From Yamagishiella unicocca (lineage: Eukaryota > Chlorophyta > Chlorophyceae > Chlamydomonadales > Volvocaceae): a DNA stretch of 64,000 bases. The notes under the pieces are model-generated. The model searched no databases. It saw only the letters and a program-made list of their open reading frames with translations, and was not told the origin of the DNA. This document shows positions 1-11,709 of this stretch, piece by piece. Position 1 is the first letter of the stretch; every line of letters starts with the position of its first letter. A program made the translations under genes and the position numbers. Location of the stretch: the NCBI GenBank assembly GCA_003116995.1, contig BDSL01000070.1, forward strand, positions 310,001 to 374,000. Direction: 5' to 3'.

Positions 1-515
1 GAGCGTCAGTATAATGGCATTGGGCATGAAACCTAACGTGCTGAATCACGAATCTAAACAGCATTGTCACGCCCTACGTCTCTCTAGCAGCTAGCACGAA
101 CCGCATGCACCACTTGCTCACCCTATTTATGCTCCTATACGCCTAGACCATGTATGAACACATGTGTGTATACTCAACAAAACCATCGGTGTGACAGGCC
201 GCAAGCGGCACGTGGGACAGAAAACCGCTAACAGGTAACAGCCGAAACCGCCTAGGAGGTCAGCCGGACTCAGCCGGTCCTAATCAATCGCTAACAGCCG
301 GAAGGACGCAGTAAAACTATTCGTCAATACAAACATTTTGGACGCTTCGTACCGTGCTAATGCCATTATCACACACCTTACTTAGGGAGCCTCTAATCGT
401 TCGCATCCGCGTACATGCGACCTAGCGGCCATCCGTTGTTTGGCCCTTCGCCTACCAATAACCAATACTATCAACCGCCAAACACATGACGCTCACGGCC
501 GTCGTAGTTGCGGCA

Positions 516-1793
516 TCACGGCCGCACCGCACGCGCGGCGGGCCGGGCCGCCTTGTCGCGCTTAGCCGCCGATGAGGCCGTGGGCCGCATGAAGCTTGGC
601 ACCACAGCTTCACCACTGCTGTTGCTGCCGTCCTTCTGCCGCCGCTGCAGTGGAGCCCGTGCAGCGCTGGGGCGGCAGCAGGGAGTCGTTGCAGCTGTCG
701 AGGTGCGCCCGATCTTGGGCTTGGGGGCGCGAATGGCGACGGCAGCGGGTTTGGTGGTGGTGGCGCGTGGGGCTGGCGATGACGATGGCAAGGCGACGCT
801 AGCAGGAGGGAGGCTGCAGGGCTTAGACCGCGCCTCCCGCCTGGGGGGTGTTGCAGGGCGAGACGAGGAAGCAGGCTCCGGCTGCGCATGTGAGCGTAGC
901 AACATGAACATTTCCAGAGGAAAGATGGTGGTGGTGGACTCGGTGTAGGTGCCCTCGTCATCAATCTGCTCGAAAACCTCGTTGTCACGGAGCCCGTAGG
1001 CAGACAGCGTTGAACTGCTGCTAGACAGGCTGGTGCTGCTGATGAGGCAGCCGCTGGCGCAGCAGTCCAGCAGCTCGTCCGTCACGAAGAGCGTGTTGTC
1101 GGTCATCGTATGTTGAGCAGGTGCATACGCTGCGTGGGCAGCGGCCTCGGCTGCCGGAATGGCCTCATCGACCGCCAGGGCAGCCACCACGCACTCGTAT
1201 GCCGCTGCCGGTACCTTGAGCTGCACGTCCAGGGAGGGAGATGCCACCTCCGCCTCCTCCGCTTGCACGGCGACCTCCTCCGCCTCCTGCTTCTCTTGGG
1301 CCGCCTCCTTCTCCTCCTTCTCCTCCTTCTCCTCCTTCTCCTCCTTCTCCTCCTTCTCCTCCTCCACCTCCTCCTCCTCCTCCACCTCCTCCACGTCCTC
1401 CTCCTCCTCTTCCACGACCGCCACCTGGATAGGGTGAGAACGCAAGTAACTGGCAGCCGATGCCGGTACCATCTGCACCTCCACAGCAGCAGGCGGTGTC
1501 ACCTCCACCTCGCCCACCGCCACCTCCCCCTTGCCTGCAACGTCCACCTCCATCACCTCCTCCTCCTTAGCGTCCTCGAAAACCACGATCTGGTGCGATC
1601 GGAGCTTCGGGAAGCACGATGGCATTGCTGCTCTCCACGATGGAATGGACATATTGCATTTAACGGCGGGCTGCTTCACCGCCGCCTCGCCATGTGGATA
1701 CCGACTGTGGGAAGCGGCCAGCGACGACAGATTGGCAGGGCAAACGGTCAAATATGTATGAATACGAGCAGCAAAGGCCGCGACTGCGTTTGA
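516..1793 (-). CDS. Glu/Ser-rich hypothetical protein, unit 1 copy
   Basis: A frame of about 411-425 residues on the minus strand. It is open upstream to a candidate splice acceptor at 1793/1794, so it may be a terminal exon rather than a complete gene. It has an N-terminal Ser/His/Pro segment, then an acidic domain with a long EEKEEKEEKEE run, then a Ser/Thr-rich segment (SLSSSSSTLSAYGL) and a basic Ala/Pro/Arg tail. No known domain is recognised. Support for coding: the copy in unit 3 keeps the same frame end to end, and all length differences are multiples of three (the Glu run, and an 18-residue deletion). Against: very low complexity, and no upstream exons established. It could be a nuclear or cytoskeletal acidic protein, but that is a guess. 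Confidence 0.45.
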   Translation of the reverse strand, partial: SNAVAAFAARIHTYLTVCPANLSSLAASHSRYPHGEAAVKQPAVKCNMSIPSWRAAMPSCFPKLRSHQIVVFEDAKEEEVMEVDVAGKGEVAVGEVEVTPPAAVEVQMVPASAASYLRSHPIQVAVVEEEEEDVEEVEEEEEVEEEKEEKEEKEEKEEKEEKEAAQEKQEAEEVAVQAEEAEVASPSLDVQLKVPAAAYECVVAALAVDEAIPAAEAAAHAAYAPAQHTMTDNTLFVTDELLDCCASGCLISSTSLSSSSSTLSAYGLRDNEVFEQIDDEGTYTESTTTIFPLEMFMLLRSHAQPEPASSSRPATPPRREARSKPCSLPPASVALPSSSPAPRATTTKPAAVAIRAPKPKIGRTSTAATTPCCRPSAARAPLQRRQKDGSNSSGEAVVPSFMRPTASSAAKRDKAARPAARAVRP

Positions 1794-1877
1794 CTGAGGG
1801 CTTTATGTCGATGGTGACCACGACCGAAACCTTGCATGGTTAACGAATATGACGACAACATGCGAGGACAGCTTCTA

Positions 1878-2219
1878 TCAGACGACGACGGTCTGGAATG
1901 AGCCATAGAGGTTCCACGTGTGCAGTTCTTGCTGGTAATTGCGGTGAAAATAGGACAAGCTGTGAGTAACCGCACGCCGAAATTGCATGACGGCGATGCG
2001 AGGGTCACTGAAGCCTGTATCATCACTACGAATCTTTTCATATCGCCGTAGGTTTGGACTGCTCTTGCTGGTATCGCAGGTTTTGGATCCATGGCGCAAC
2101 CATCGTTTCAGCCGAGCACAAGAAAGCACTTCCTGACCTAAGATTGTACGCCAAATATGTCTATATTGGAATACAGCATGCAAATGTCTTCTCGCCCTGG
2201 TCCCGCGGCTACCCTGCAC
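1878..2219 (-). CDS. Conserved short open frame in the array unit (possible upstream exon)
   Basis: A 113-residue minus-strand frame just upstream of the Glu-rich frame. Its counterpart in unit 3 (15,368-15,688) is nearly identical. The part around SDPRIAVMQFRRAVTHSLSY has a normal protein-like composition, unlike most frames here, so this may be an upstream exon of the Glu-rich gene. I could not place a convincing donor. No family is recognised. Confidence 0.25.
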   Translation of the reverse strand: MQGSRGTRARRHLHAVFQYRHIWRTILGQEVLSCARLKRWLRHGSKTCDTSKSSPNLRRYEKIRSDDTGFSDPRIAVMQFRRAVTHSLSYFHRNYQQELHTWNLYGSFQTVVV

Positions 2220-2636
2220 TCACCCACGCGGGCACTTGACAACGGACTCGGATACATCACGATGACAGCACGCCATCCTCAGAACGACTTGAATTCCACA
2301 GCCACAACAAAGTGCAGACACACGAACGGCCTTGAGACACACGGAGCGAGCTTGTTTGGGACGGTTAAGGAACCGACGAAGTTTATGTAGGTTGAACGCA
2401 AGAAGGAAGCAAGCACGGAGAGCTTTATAAAACGATAAAGTAAGTTCAGTTGCGCGCAAGCCTTTTAAGTATCGCCGTCACTTGGTCGTCCTGCTGGGCC
2501 CTACCCGAAGCCAGTATCACCTCCATTGCTGACACAACTCCAGCATCATAACGCAAGACAGCTGCGTGAAGCTAACATACCGCATAGCTTAGGCTAGCGG
2601 ATATACGCTGCGGAAAGCACGGCACAACCAACCGGC

Positions 2637-2672
2637 CAGCGACTGCTCGCGCATGCGCGCGAGCAGTCGCTG
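2637..2672. repeat. Perfect 16-bp-arm palindrome found only in unit 1
   Basis: Left arm 2637-2652, four-base centre ATGC, right arm 2657-2672, with no mismatch. Units 2 and 3 have only the left half at the matching place (about 7307 and 16,097), so the right arm looks newly added in unit 1. Confidence 0.8.
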
Positions 2673-2819
2673 TCGCTTGTACCTGGTGCCCAGCGCCAAA
2701 TGCGTTGCGCTCCTCTTACTGCCTCGTTAGGTCGGTGGTGCTAGTTGTATGTTAACCTTTGCTGGCGAGGGAAGGCCCGGAAGGCTTACGGGAGGGCTGC
2801 CAAGCGTATCATGGTAGGT

Positions 2820-5690
2820 ACCCGCAGCGTTGCATACCAGCCCCCGCTATGGACTCGGTAGGGCTGGTCCAGCAGAAGGCGCTGTAGTCCTTAGTGCCGG
2901 ACTGCCAGCCCCGCCATGTGCTGCCACCCAGCTCGAGCTGGCGGGTTGCCGATCCATGGGCAGCAGCGTGGTACATAGGGGGTTGTGACGAGGATCGCGA
3001 GTTGCAAGGGTTGGACTGGGCAAGCGTTAGCTAGAAATAGGTGCGAGAGGACCCAGGCTACGTACAGGATGACGGTGTTTATTAACGCCATTTCGGTTCG
3101 CTACATTGATCGGGGACTGAGGTCCGTGAGGGCATGATTGGCATGAGGGGAAGCAGTGCGTTTGGCTCCTGGGAGCTGCTGCTGGCCCCGCATTATTCGC
3201 ATTCATTTGCAAGAAAACAGTCCGGGTATTGTTGCGGCTGGACTGAGGTGTCGCGGGGCCCTCCGGGGACTCCACGGGGCGCGGTGCACCCAATACACGC
3301 ACATCGCACGACCGCAACACCGCCAAGTTCGCCAGCCAAGCGCGCTGCATCGCTGCACGGTGCAAGGGCGCTGCATCTCCCCGCGCCCTGCACCCTTTGC
3401 TCCCCGGATCCAACTCCTCCCGTACCCTTGCATTCCCGAGCTCCTCCAACTGCCGCAATTGACGTGCATGTCCCCGCTCGTCCGCAGATCGCTCGCCGCT
3501 GTAAAGCCCACCAGGAGAAGCACCCCGACGCAAAGGTACGACCCGCGCCTCTGCTCCACACTGTCGTACGCTTCACGACACACTTCGTTACTAAGCCGTC
3601 CGCCGTACCATGTTCCCCGCCAAGCGCCTCCCTCTCGTTCCCGGTGTGTGCTCCTACTGCATTACGGACCCGGGCGGAGGGCCGCCGCCGCCGGCAGTCA
3701 TGTACTGTCGGCTGACGGGTGCCTGGGCAAGGCCCTTGAGGCCACCCCCGTAGCGTAGTTGCTCCAGGAAGCCTGGCAGCCGTGAGGGCGGGCTGCTGCG
3801 GGTGGGGTGGGAGAGCCACGAAGCCCCCTCCTGCCGCCGCTGCAGGTACGACAAGGAGCAGGGCCAGGGGGCGCTGCGTGAGGCGGTGCCGTCCGGTTCT
3901 ACACGGGCCTGCCTGGGCTGGGACCAGCCTACCAGGACCCGGCACGTGAACCTGCTTTGGGACCCGGCCCCAGGACCCGGCCTTTGCCGGCGAAGCCACT
4001 GTCAGCGGTGGTGGCAGCAGCACGGGCGGAACACGATGTGGGGGACCCAGAAGGAGTAGAAAGCGGCGACGGGCCGCTTGGGAACGGGACGGATTGCGGC
4101 GCGGGATGAGCTGCAGCAGCACCACCAATGCAGCAGCTCTGAGGAGGCCGGGAGGGCGGTGAGGGCAGGGTGGGAAGGGTGAGGAGCGGGCAGCAGGGGT
4201 TAGGGCCACTGACGCTGTGCTGACGGTGCGCGCCGTGGGACATTGGGGGGAAGACGCATTCGAGTGTGCGGCTGGGGTCCCTGGACAAATTTGACCCGGT
4301 GATGTTTTGGTGGCACTTCACAGCCGCGCACAGCACTGCTGCGCAGGACGGCACCCCGCCTCACCCTCACCTCAACTCGCCTCAAAGCACCTTGCCTCAC
4401 ATCGTGCGCCGGACGCAGGCGACCGGAAGCAGCGGCTCGCTGCCGCCGCCGGCCCAGCCAGCCAGGCCTCCTTGCAGGGGCATTCACCGCGCCCCCTCCA
4501 GATGGCCGCCGCCCTTCCGCCTGCCCCTCCCCACATTCCCCCCCTGCCCACGTACGCCCCCCTACTGCCCGCACCACACTCCCTGGACTGCCATCACGCC
4601 CGCTGCAGACTGCGAGCACTCCGAGAAGCCGGATGCGGGCCATCCACGACATACAGGCGCTACTGCCGAGAGCGCCGGTGGTCGCGTTGATTCGCTGCAG
4701 CAGAGGATCTGTCATCGCGCTTGGGGACTTGGCAGTAGCAGCGGCGTCCTCCATGTGGCTGCTGTGATCGCAGCCGAAGGGTGGCGCGGTGCAATGTAGT
4801 CGGGCCAGCCAGAGGATGTGCAACAGGTTGGGGGTGCGGGGCGAACGTCGCCCAGCGATCGCTACACTGTCGGGCACTACGGTGCGAATGAAGGCGGCTC
4901 GGCTCGTGCGGTGCTGGCATAGTATGGTAGGTACAGCGAGGGGGATGGCGTTGTTAGGAGGGCTCGACACGGTGCAGCACGGTGGCCGGCGAAGGGTACG
5001 AATGTGTACGAAACGTGGCCGAGGACGGGTCCGGAGAATTGCTGGACACATTTCGTCGTTAGTTGTTTGTTGTTACATGTATCAGGGTCCTACAGGCCCA
5101 AGAGGCTCATCGGACCGAATCCTCGCAGCCGCACGGGGAGCTGATGTAATGTACGATTACGCCCGGCGCACACACTTCAGGCGAACGAAAATAACAAAGA
5201 GAGCACTCGGCCCACCCGCGACTATCTAGCCCCGACGGGCTGCCTCTCTCCCCCGAGTAGACCTACACGCAGTACCGTCATCAGGGTGCCGCAACTACAG
5301 AGTAACACCGACTGTTTCGGTGGGGGGAACAGGTCCCGCCGAAATAAACAACGCTGCTGTGTAGTTGGGTGTAATGTCGGTTATGCGTGCAGCCGCTAAC
5401 CAACGAGCGCATAGTTTAACAAAACACTCACCATCCAACATAACGAAATCTCAACGTATCACCACGGACGGAACCACCGGGATCGCAGGGTTACGCGGAT
5501 ATTAAAGCGTTGCCAGTACGACAGACATTGACAAACACCGCCGGTCAAGCATTGTTATGACGTACACACACGTTTGACAGCAGCACACGGAGCCATCTTG
5601 CAGCGTTCAGGCCCTCCTCTCAAACAGGGTCGTTCGTTCGGTCAAATGGACTTCTAACAAGCCACGTGCGGGCCCTTCGCGAGTTGCTTG
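2820..5690. other. GC-rich Ala/Pro block and tail of unit 1; no confident gene
   Basis: Several long frames exist on both strands (for example 3193-4209 minus, 4200-5051 minus, 4266-4799 plus). They overlap each other and shift frame between units because of non-triplet deletions, so none is supported as a protein. The block is shared with units 2 and 3 at high identity. Confidence 0.6.
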
Positions 5691-6299
5691 TGCGCCACAT
5701 CACTCGTATATACGAATCCGCTCGGTCCCTTAATGTGTGACCACGCAGGGCAGTCCTACGTGCACCTAATGTACGTCAGTACAATGACATTTGGCATAAA
5801 CCGTAACGTGCTGAAGGCTAACGGTAGTACTGAATCCAAACAGCACTGTCGCGCCCTACATCTCTACCAGCTAGCACGAACCGCATGCGCCACTTGCTCA
5901 CCCTATTTATGCTCCTATATGCCTAGATCATGTACCCACACAAGTACGTATGCTCAACAAATCCATCGGTGTGAGAGGCCGCAACCGGCACGTGGGACAG
6001 AAAATCGCTAACAGGGAACAGCCGAAGGAGCCTAGGAGGTCAGCCGGACTCAGCCGGTCCTAATCAATCGCTAACAGCCGGAAGGACGCAGTAAAACTAT
6101 TTGCCAATACACACATTTTGGACGCGTCGTACCGTGCTAATGCCATTATCGCACACCTTACTTAGGGAGCCTCTAATCGTTCGCATCCGCGTACATGTGA
6201 CCTAGCGGCCATCCGTTGTTTGCAGCCCTTCGCCTAGCAATAACCAATACTATCGAGCGCCAAACACATGACGCTCAGGACCGTCCTAGTTGCGGCATC

Positions 6300-7240
6300 A
6301 CGGCTGCACCGCGCAGGGCCGCCTTGTCGCGCTTAGCCGCCGATGAGGCCGTTCGCCGATGAGGCCATCCGCGCCCCCAAGCGCAAGGTCCTGCACCTCG
6401 ACAGCTGCAACAACTCCGCGAATGGCGACGACAGCGGGTTTGGTGGTGGTGGCGAGCGGGGCTGCAGGGGCTGCGGGCGGTGATGACGTCGAGGTAAGGC
6501 CAGCAGGAGGGAGGCTGCAGGGCTGAGACTGCGCCTACCGGCTGGGGGTTTTCACGTTGCTACGCTCACCTGCACAGCTGGAGCCTGCAAGCGGAGGAGG
6601 CGGAGGTGACATCGCCCTCCCTGGACGTGCAGCTCAAGGTACCGGCAGCGGCGTACGAGCGGGCGGTGGCTGCCCTGGCGGTTGATGAGGCCATTCCGGG
6701 CCGGAATGGCCTCATCAAGAGCGTGTTGTAGATCATTATGTGTTCAGCAGGTGCATACGCTGCGTGGGCAGCGGCCTCGGCTTTCCGGCAGCCGAGGCCG
6801 CTGCCCACGCAGCGTATGCACCTGCTGAACACATAATGACCTACAACACGCTCTTCGTGACGGACGAGCTGCTGCACTGCTGCGCCAGCGGCTGACTCAG
6901 CAGCAGCACCAGCCTGTCCAGCAGCGGTTCAACGCTGTCTGTCTACGGGCTCCGTGACAACGAGGTTTACGAGCAGATTGATGACGAGGGCACCTACACC
7001 TCGTTGAATATGCTCGTACACCTCGTTGTCACGGAGCCCGTACACAGACAGCGTTGAAGTGCTGGTGGTCAGGCTGGTGCTGCTGCTGAGGCAGCCTCCT
7101 CCTCGGCGTCCTCCGAAACCACCACAATCGGATGTCATACATACTGTCGGAAGTACGACGGCATTGCTGCCCTAGAAGACGGAATGGACGAGTTGCACTT
7201 TACGGCGGGCGGATTCAAAGCCGCCTCATCACGTGGATAA
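6300..7240 (-). pseudogene. Rearranged remnant of the Glu-rich open frame (unit 2)
   Basis: Recognisable pieces of the Glu-rich frame occur here in alternating orientation. The Glu run is lost and the frame is broken. Pieces matching SPSLDVQLKVPA, AEAAAHAAYAPA and STLSAYGLRDNE can be read on the plus strand as well as the minus strand because of the inverted duplications at 6682-7090. It cannot encode the protein seen in units 1 and 3. Confidence 0.7.
6682..7090. repeat. Three consecutive inverted duplications (fold-back chain)
   Basis: P1: arms 6682-6699 and 6701-6718, 18 bp, perfect, one-base centre. P2: arms 6717-6782 and 6790-6855, 66 bp, one mismatch, 7-nt spacer. P3: arms about 6896-6975 and 7011-7090, about 80 bp with several mismatches, 35-nt spacer. 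P1 and P2 share two bases. Each arm pair is a duplicated, inverted piece of the Glu-rich frame. Confidence 0.85.
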
Positions 7241-7489
7241 CGATAATCGTAACGCATAACTTAGACTAGCGGATATAAGCTGCGGCAAGCATGGTATAAC
7301 CAACCGGCCAGCAACTGCTGGCGCATGCGCGTCTTGTACCTGTTGCCCCACGCCAAATGCGTTGCGCTCTTCTTCCTGCCTGGCTAGGTCGATGGTGTTA
7401 GTTGTATGTTAACCTTTGCTGGCGAGGAAAGGCACGGAAGTATTTCGAGGGGGCGGGTGCCAAGCGTATCATGGTGGGTACCCGCAGCA

Positions 7490-10178
7490 GTGTACACAGT
7501 GGTAGGGGACGGACATTCACATCGCCCGAAGCATCCGAGATGAAACCGGCTTCCATCGATGGAACAGCGCCATATTGTAGGAAGACCGCAGCTCAGGCAC
7601 AGGCACCAAGTAGTTGCAGCATGCGGGGCTGTCCAGGTGGTCATAGCCCAGTCTGTTTGATATACCTTGGACTCCCCCACCTAGCGATGCGCTAGGAAAC
7701 ACCCGGGTATGAGGTCCTTTGGCAAGCTACGATGTCGTTAGGAACTAGGTGAAGAACACGCTCATAGACACAGCCGACTCTGCCGTTTGCAGCCTCCCAA
7801 CACTAACCTAGTTATCAATATGCAACCAGACACCACGCATCACGCCACATGAACACCAGCAGACATACAAGGTGGTCCCACGTCACGCGTTGCAGCCAGC
7901 GCCCTATAGATTGCCCTCCGTGCCTATGCCGCTCTGCCTTGCAGAATGCCGGTCTAGACATTTCACAACCGAGGGAATGGGCGAATGAATGTGCATGTAC
8001 AGCTCATGACCGACCATCATAGCTCGCGCGCATGCTCTCGTGGCAACGCTCACCTTCGGCGTCTTCACCAAACCGGTGCTCGTCGGCAGCGCCGAAGCGC
8101 GATGGTGCGTCGCTGCCGCGTGTCGACATGCTGTAAGGCCGCCCCTGAGCATGGTGAAAGGGAGGCGCCGGCATCCGCCACCTTTCAAATGCTGCTGACG
8201 CTGTCCGGTAAGGCATTCCAAGCACTCTCGACATAAGCTTTGGTAAAACACGCAACAGTCATGCAACAAATATTAACAACAATCCCTGGCATATCCATTG
8301 TGCGGCTGCAATCCGGTGTCGGAAGGGCACGCGCGCGAGCAGCGTCACGTCCTACAGAGCAGCGACCCCTGGGAACGACTGCTGATATCCGCCAGATCCC
8401 AGGACCCATGCTTACCTCGTTTGTTGCGTGGAATGGCTCGAACTCGTGGATGATACTTGGTTTGGTGATGAAGCCAACAGACTGTTGAGGCGTCCTCCGG
8501 ACAGGGGAGGGTGCTGCCGGTGCCAGGTCCCGAAAGAGCCCTAGAGCCTCCGAAGGCGTCCTCGCTCTGTGGGGTGCGCGGACGGACCAAGCCAGGAAGC
8601 GAGACCGCACCAGCGTATCGTTGACGTGAAGCGATCAAATGCGTAATGGGGTTCCGACAGAGATACGTGTCGCACCGCACCGCAGCAGTGTAGATGCATT
8701 GAATATTCCATCTACAATCCCCTTGCACGATCCGACTAATCTAATAGCGACGTTGAGTCTAAATTCGCGTGTGAATGGACCTAGTCAGGAAGATGCGCGT
8801 CCAGCAAGCAGGAGGCGTGCTCACCGCGAGATGAATGCTGTCCACAATATGACGCGTAGAAATTTGATGTACCTAAACGCCTCTGCTGGCCTTGTGCGTT
8901 GTCCTGAAAGGCGACGACCTTGGTGGAACGAATTCGCATTACAAGAAGTGCGCAAAAGCTCATTTATGTGCCTGTAAAAACAGTGTGGTAAAGATAGTCA
9001 ACCAGGAGAGGTTCTGGCAAAGTCTGTCGGGAGACCGTTGGCATGTGCGCAGGGCCCATCTGAACTCGGGCGAGGTTTAGGCGGCCACACAAATGAATCG
9101 TAAAATGTGACGCCGTCGGAGGGCTAACCGTGAGACTGCCCTTTATTGGCATGTTCAAGAAGCAGAAATCAAAGCAGGAACACAAACGTATTGCATATCC
9201 AGATTTTGTATGTCGCTGCCTGCATCCTAGAGCAAGATTGGGGAAGGACAGTACCACTAGATGGTATGCTGGAGGCCACAGCAACAGGTTGCAGTGCTGC
9301 TGCTGACGAACGGTAGGATGGCGCGAAAGGCAACCGACACGCAGCAGATTGAGTTGCTGCGCAAGGACCTGGCTCTCAGCACACGAAGATGATGCCAACC
9401 AACGCCAGCGACGAGGTTTTGCTGGTCCAAAAGGTAATCAAGGCCCCACTCGTGGCTGCTGAATACTGTGTTCGGTCATATGGTGCTTCCACGAGCGGCG
9501 AAAACATAGGATGACGAGGGGAAATCCGTGGTCCTATACGCAAAGAGCAAAGAGCGCGGGGTGGGGGCTGGTGTGTGGGAGCATGGACAAACTTAGCACG
9601 GGAAGGCCAGCAGCCATGGAGCAGGGGGCCTAGGAGGCACTCGACGGTCTGGGTAGGAGGACGCGGGCCGCTGCCGAGAAGAGCAATCGCTCCTTCCCTA
9701 CCACGGTGGGGGGGCCCCTGCAGCTGCGCGCCGTCTGCTTGGATAGCGACACTGAAGCTGCAGACGTCATGCTGGACTAGCGGGCGGGGGAGCCAAGTTG
9801 TCGCGAGTTTCGGACGGCACTTGGCGTGGGGCGTATGGGTGGAGGAAGGGCTCCCATCGCGGCATTATGCTGGATGTGATCCTGCTTCCACACGGGATCG
9901 CATGTTGTGCTCTGGGCATGTGTTTCAAGCTTGGAGAACTGGTTGACGGTGGCCACCGGTGGCGCCAGGCCCAGTCATTCCGCACTGCGGACAACGGGCT
10001 ATCTCTCCGGTTCCCCAGGCCTCTTGCACGTTAATCGAAACTAGGGTTTTGGCAAGCTGCTCGCGAGCTTCCTGTATCCCGAGGTGCGCGGCACGGCAGC
10101 AGGGCAGGCTGTGTCGTGCGCATGGCGCAGGTTGCGGGGCGGGAGCGCTGGTTGGGACTGGTCCCATGATGGCAGGAT
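7490..10178. other. About 2.7 kb insertion in unit 2 with no counterpart in units 1 and 3
   Basis: Homology to the other units stops after tacccgcagc near 7489 and resumes at ggatggcaagggttggactg near 10,175. I see no clear terminal inverted repeats, target-site duplication or complete gene. A minus-strand stretch near 8190-8270 reads SAWNALPDSVSS, resembling the WNSLP motif at the C-terminus of some non-LTR retrotransposons, but the frame breaks at once. It could be a decayed retrotransposon or ordinary sequence captured by the array. Confidence 0.6.
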
Positions 10179-11709
10179 GGCAAGGGTTGGACTGGCAAGC
10201 GTCAGGTGGAAATAGGTGCGAGGGGACCCCGGCTACAAAACAGGATGACGGTGTTTATTAACGCCACTTCGGCTGGCCACACTGATTATTCGCATTCATT
10301 TGCAGGGAAACAGTCCGGGTATTGTTGCGGCTGGACCGAAGGGTCGCGGGGCCCTCCGGGGACTCCACGGGGCGCGGTGCACCCAATACACGCACATCGC
10401 ACGACCGCAACACCGCCAAATTCGCCAGCCAAGCGCGCTGCATCGCTGCACGGTGCAAGCGCGCTGCATCTCCCCGCGCCCTGCACCCTTTGCTCCCCGG
10501 ATCCAACTCCTACTGCATTACGGACCCGGGCGGAGGGCCGCCGCCGCCGGCAGCCATGTACTGTCGGCTGACGGGTGCCTGGGCAAGGCCCTTGAGGCCA
10601 CCCCCTAGCGTAGTTGCTCCAGGAAGCCTGGCAGCCGTGAGGGCGGGCTGCTGCGGGTGGGGTGGGAGAGCCACGAAGCCCCCTCCTGCCGCCGCTGCAG
10701 GTACGACAAGGAGCAGGGCCAGGGGGCGCTGCGTGAGGCGGTGCCGTCCGGTTCTACACGGGCCTGCCTGGGCTGGGACCAGCCTACCAGGACCCGGCAC
10801 GTGAACCTGCTTTGGGACCCGGCCCCAGGACCCGGCCTTTGCCGGCGAAGCCACTGTCAGCGGTGGTGGCAGCAGCACGGGCGGAACACGATGTGGGGGA
10901 CCCAGAAGGAGTAGAAAGCGGCGACGGGCCGCTTGGGAACGGGACGGATTGCGGCGCGGGATGAGCTGCAGCAGCACCACCAATGCAGCAGCTCTGAGGA
11001 GGCCGGGAGAGCGGTGAGGGCAGGGTGGGAAGGGTGAGGATCGGGCAGCAGGGGTTAGGGCCACTGACGCTGTGCTGACGGTGCGCGCCGTGGGACATTG
11101 GGGGCGGGGGCGGCGGGGGTCCCTGGACAAATTTGGCCCGGTGATATTTTGGTGGCACCTCAAAGCCGCGCACAGCACTGCGAAAGACAGCACCCCGCCT
11201 CACCCTCACCTCAACTCGCCTCAAAGCACCTTGCCTCACATCGTGCGCCGGACGCAGGCGACCGGAAGCAGCGGCTCGCTGCCGCCGCCGGCCCAGCCAG
11301 CCAGGCCTCCGTGCAGGAGCGTCCACCGCCCCCACACCAGATGGCCGCCGCCCTTCCGCCTGCCCCTCTCCGCATCCCCCCTGCCCACGTACGCCCCCCT
11401 ACTGCCCGCACCACACTCCCTGGACTGCCATCACGCCCGCTGCAGACTGCGAGCACTCCGAGAAGCCGGATGCGGGCCATCCACGACATACAGGCGCTAC
11501 TGCCGAGAGCGCCGGTGGTCGCGTTGATTCGCTGCAGCAGAGGATGTGCAACAGGTTGGGGGCGCGGGGCGAACGTCGCCCAGCGATCGCTACAGTGTCG
11601 GGCACTACGGTGCGAATGAAGGCGGCTCGGCTCGTGCGGTGCTGGCATAGTATGGTAGATACAGCGAGGAAGATGGGGTTTTTAGGAGGACTCGACACGG
11701 TGCAGCACG

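Larger units (their letters stand above)
1..5775. repeat. Tandem mega-repeat, unit 1 (about 5.8 kb)
   Basis: First of three head-to-tail copies of a large unit. The boundary is set by the recurring start motif gcgtcagtataatgg at 3, about 5776 and about 13,580. Order inside the unit: an AT-richer 470 bp leader, a Glu-rich minus-strand open frame (516-1793), a conserved 700 bp block, an Ala/Pro-rich GC block (3060-4900), and a 700 bp tail ending near 5775. Compared with units 2 and 3 it lacks a 1.2 kb module that would lie near 5000, so it is shorter. I see no transposase, reverse transcriptase or rRNA in it. Function unknown. Confidence 0.85.

Noticed and set aside
3193..4209. 338-codon minus-strand frame in unit 1 (and 16,456-17,568 in unit 3)
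   Set aside because: Ala/Pro/Arg-rich, and the frame is not kept between units because of non-triplet indels; treated as GC-driven.
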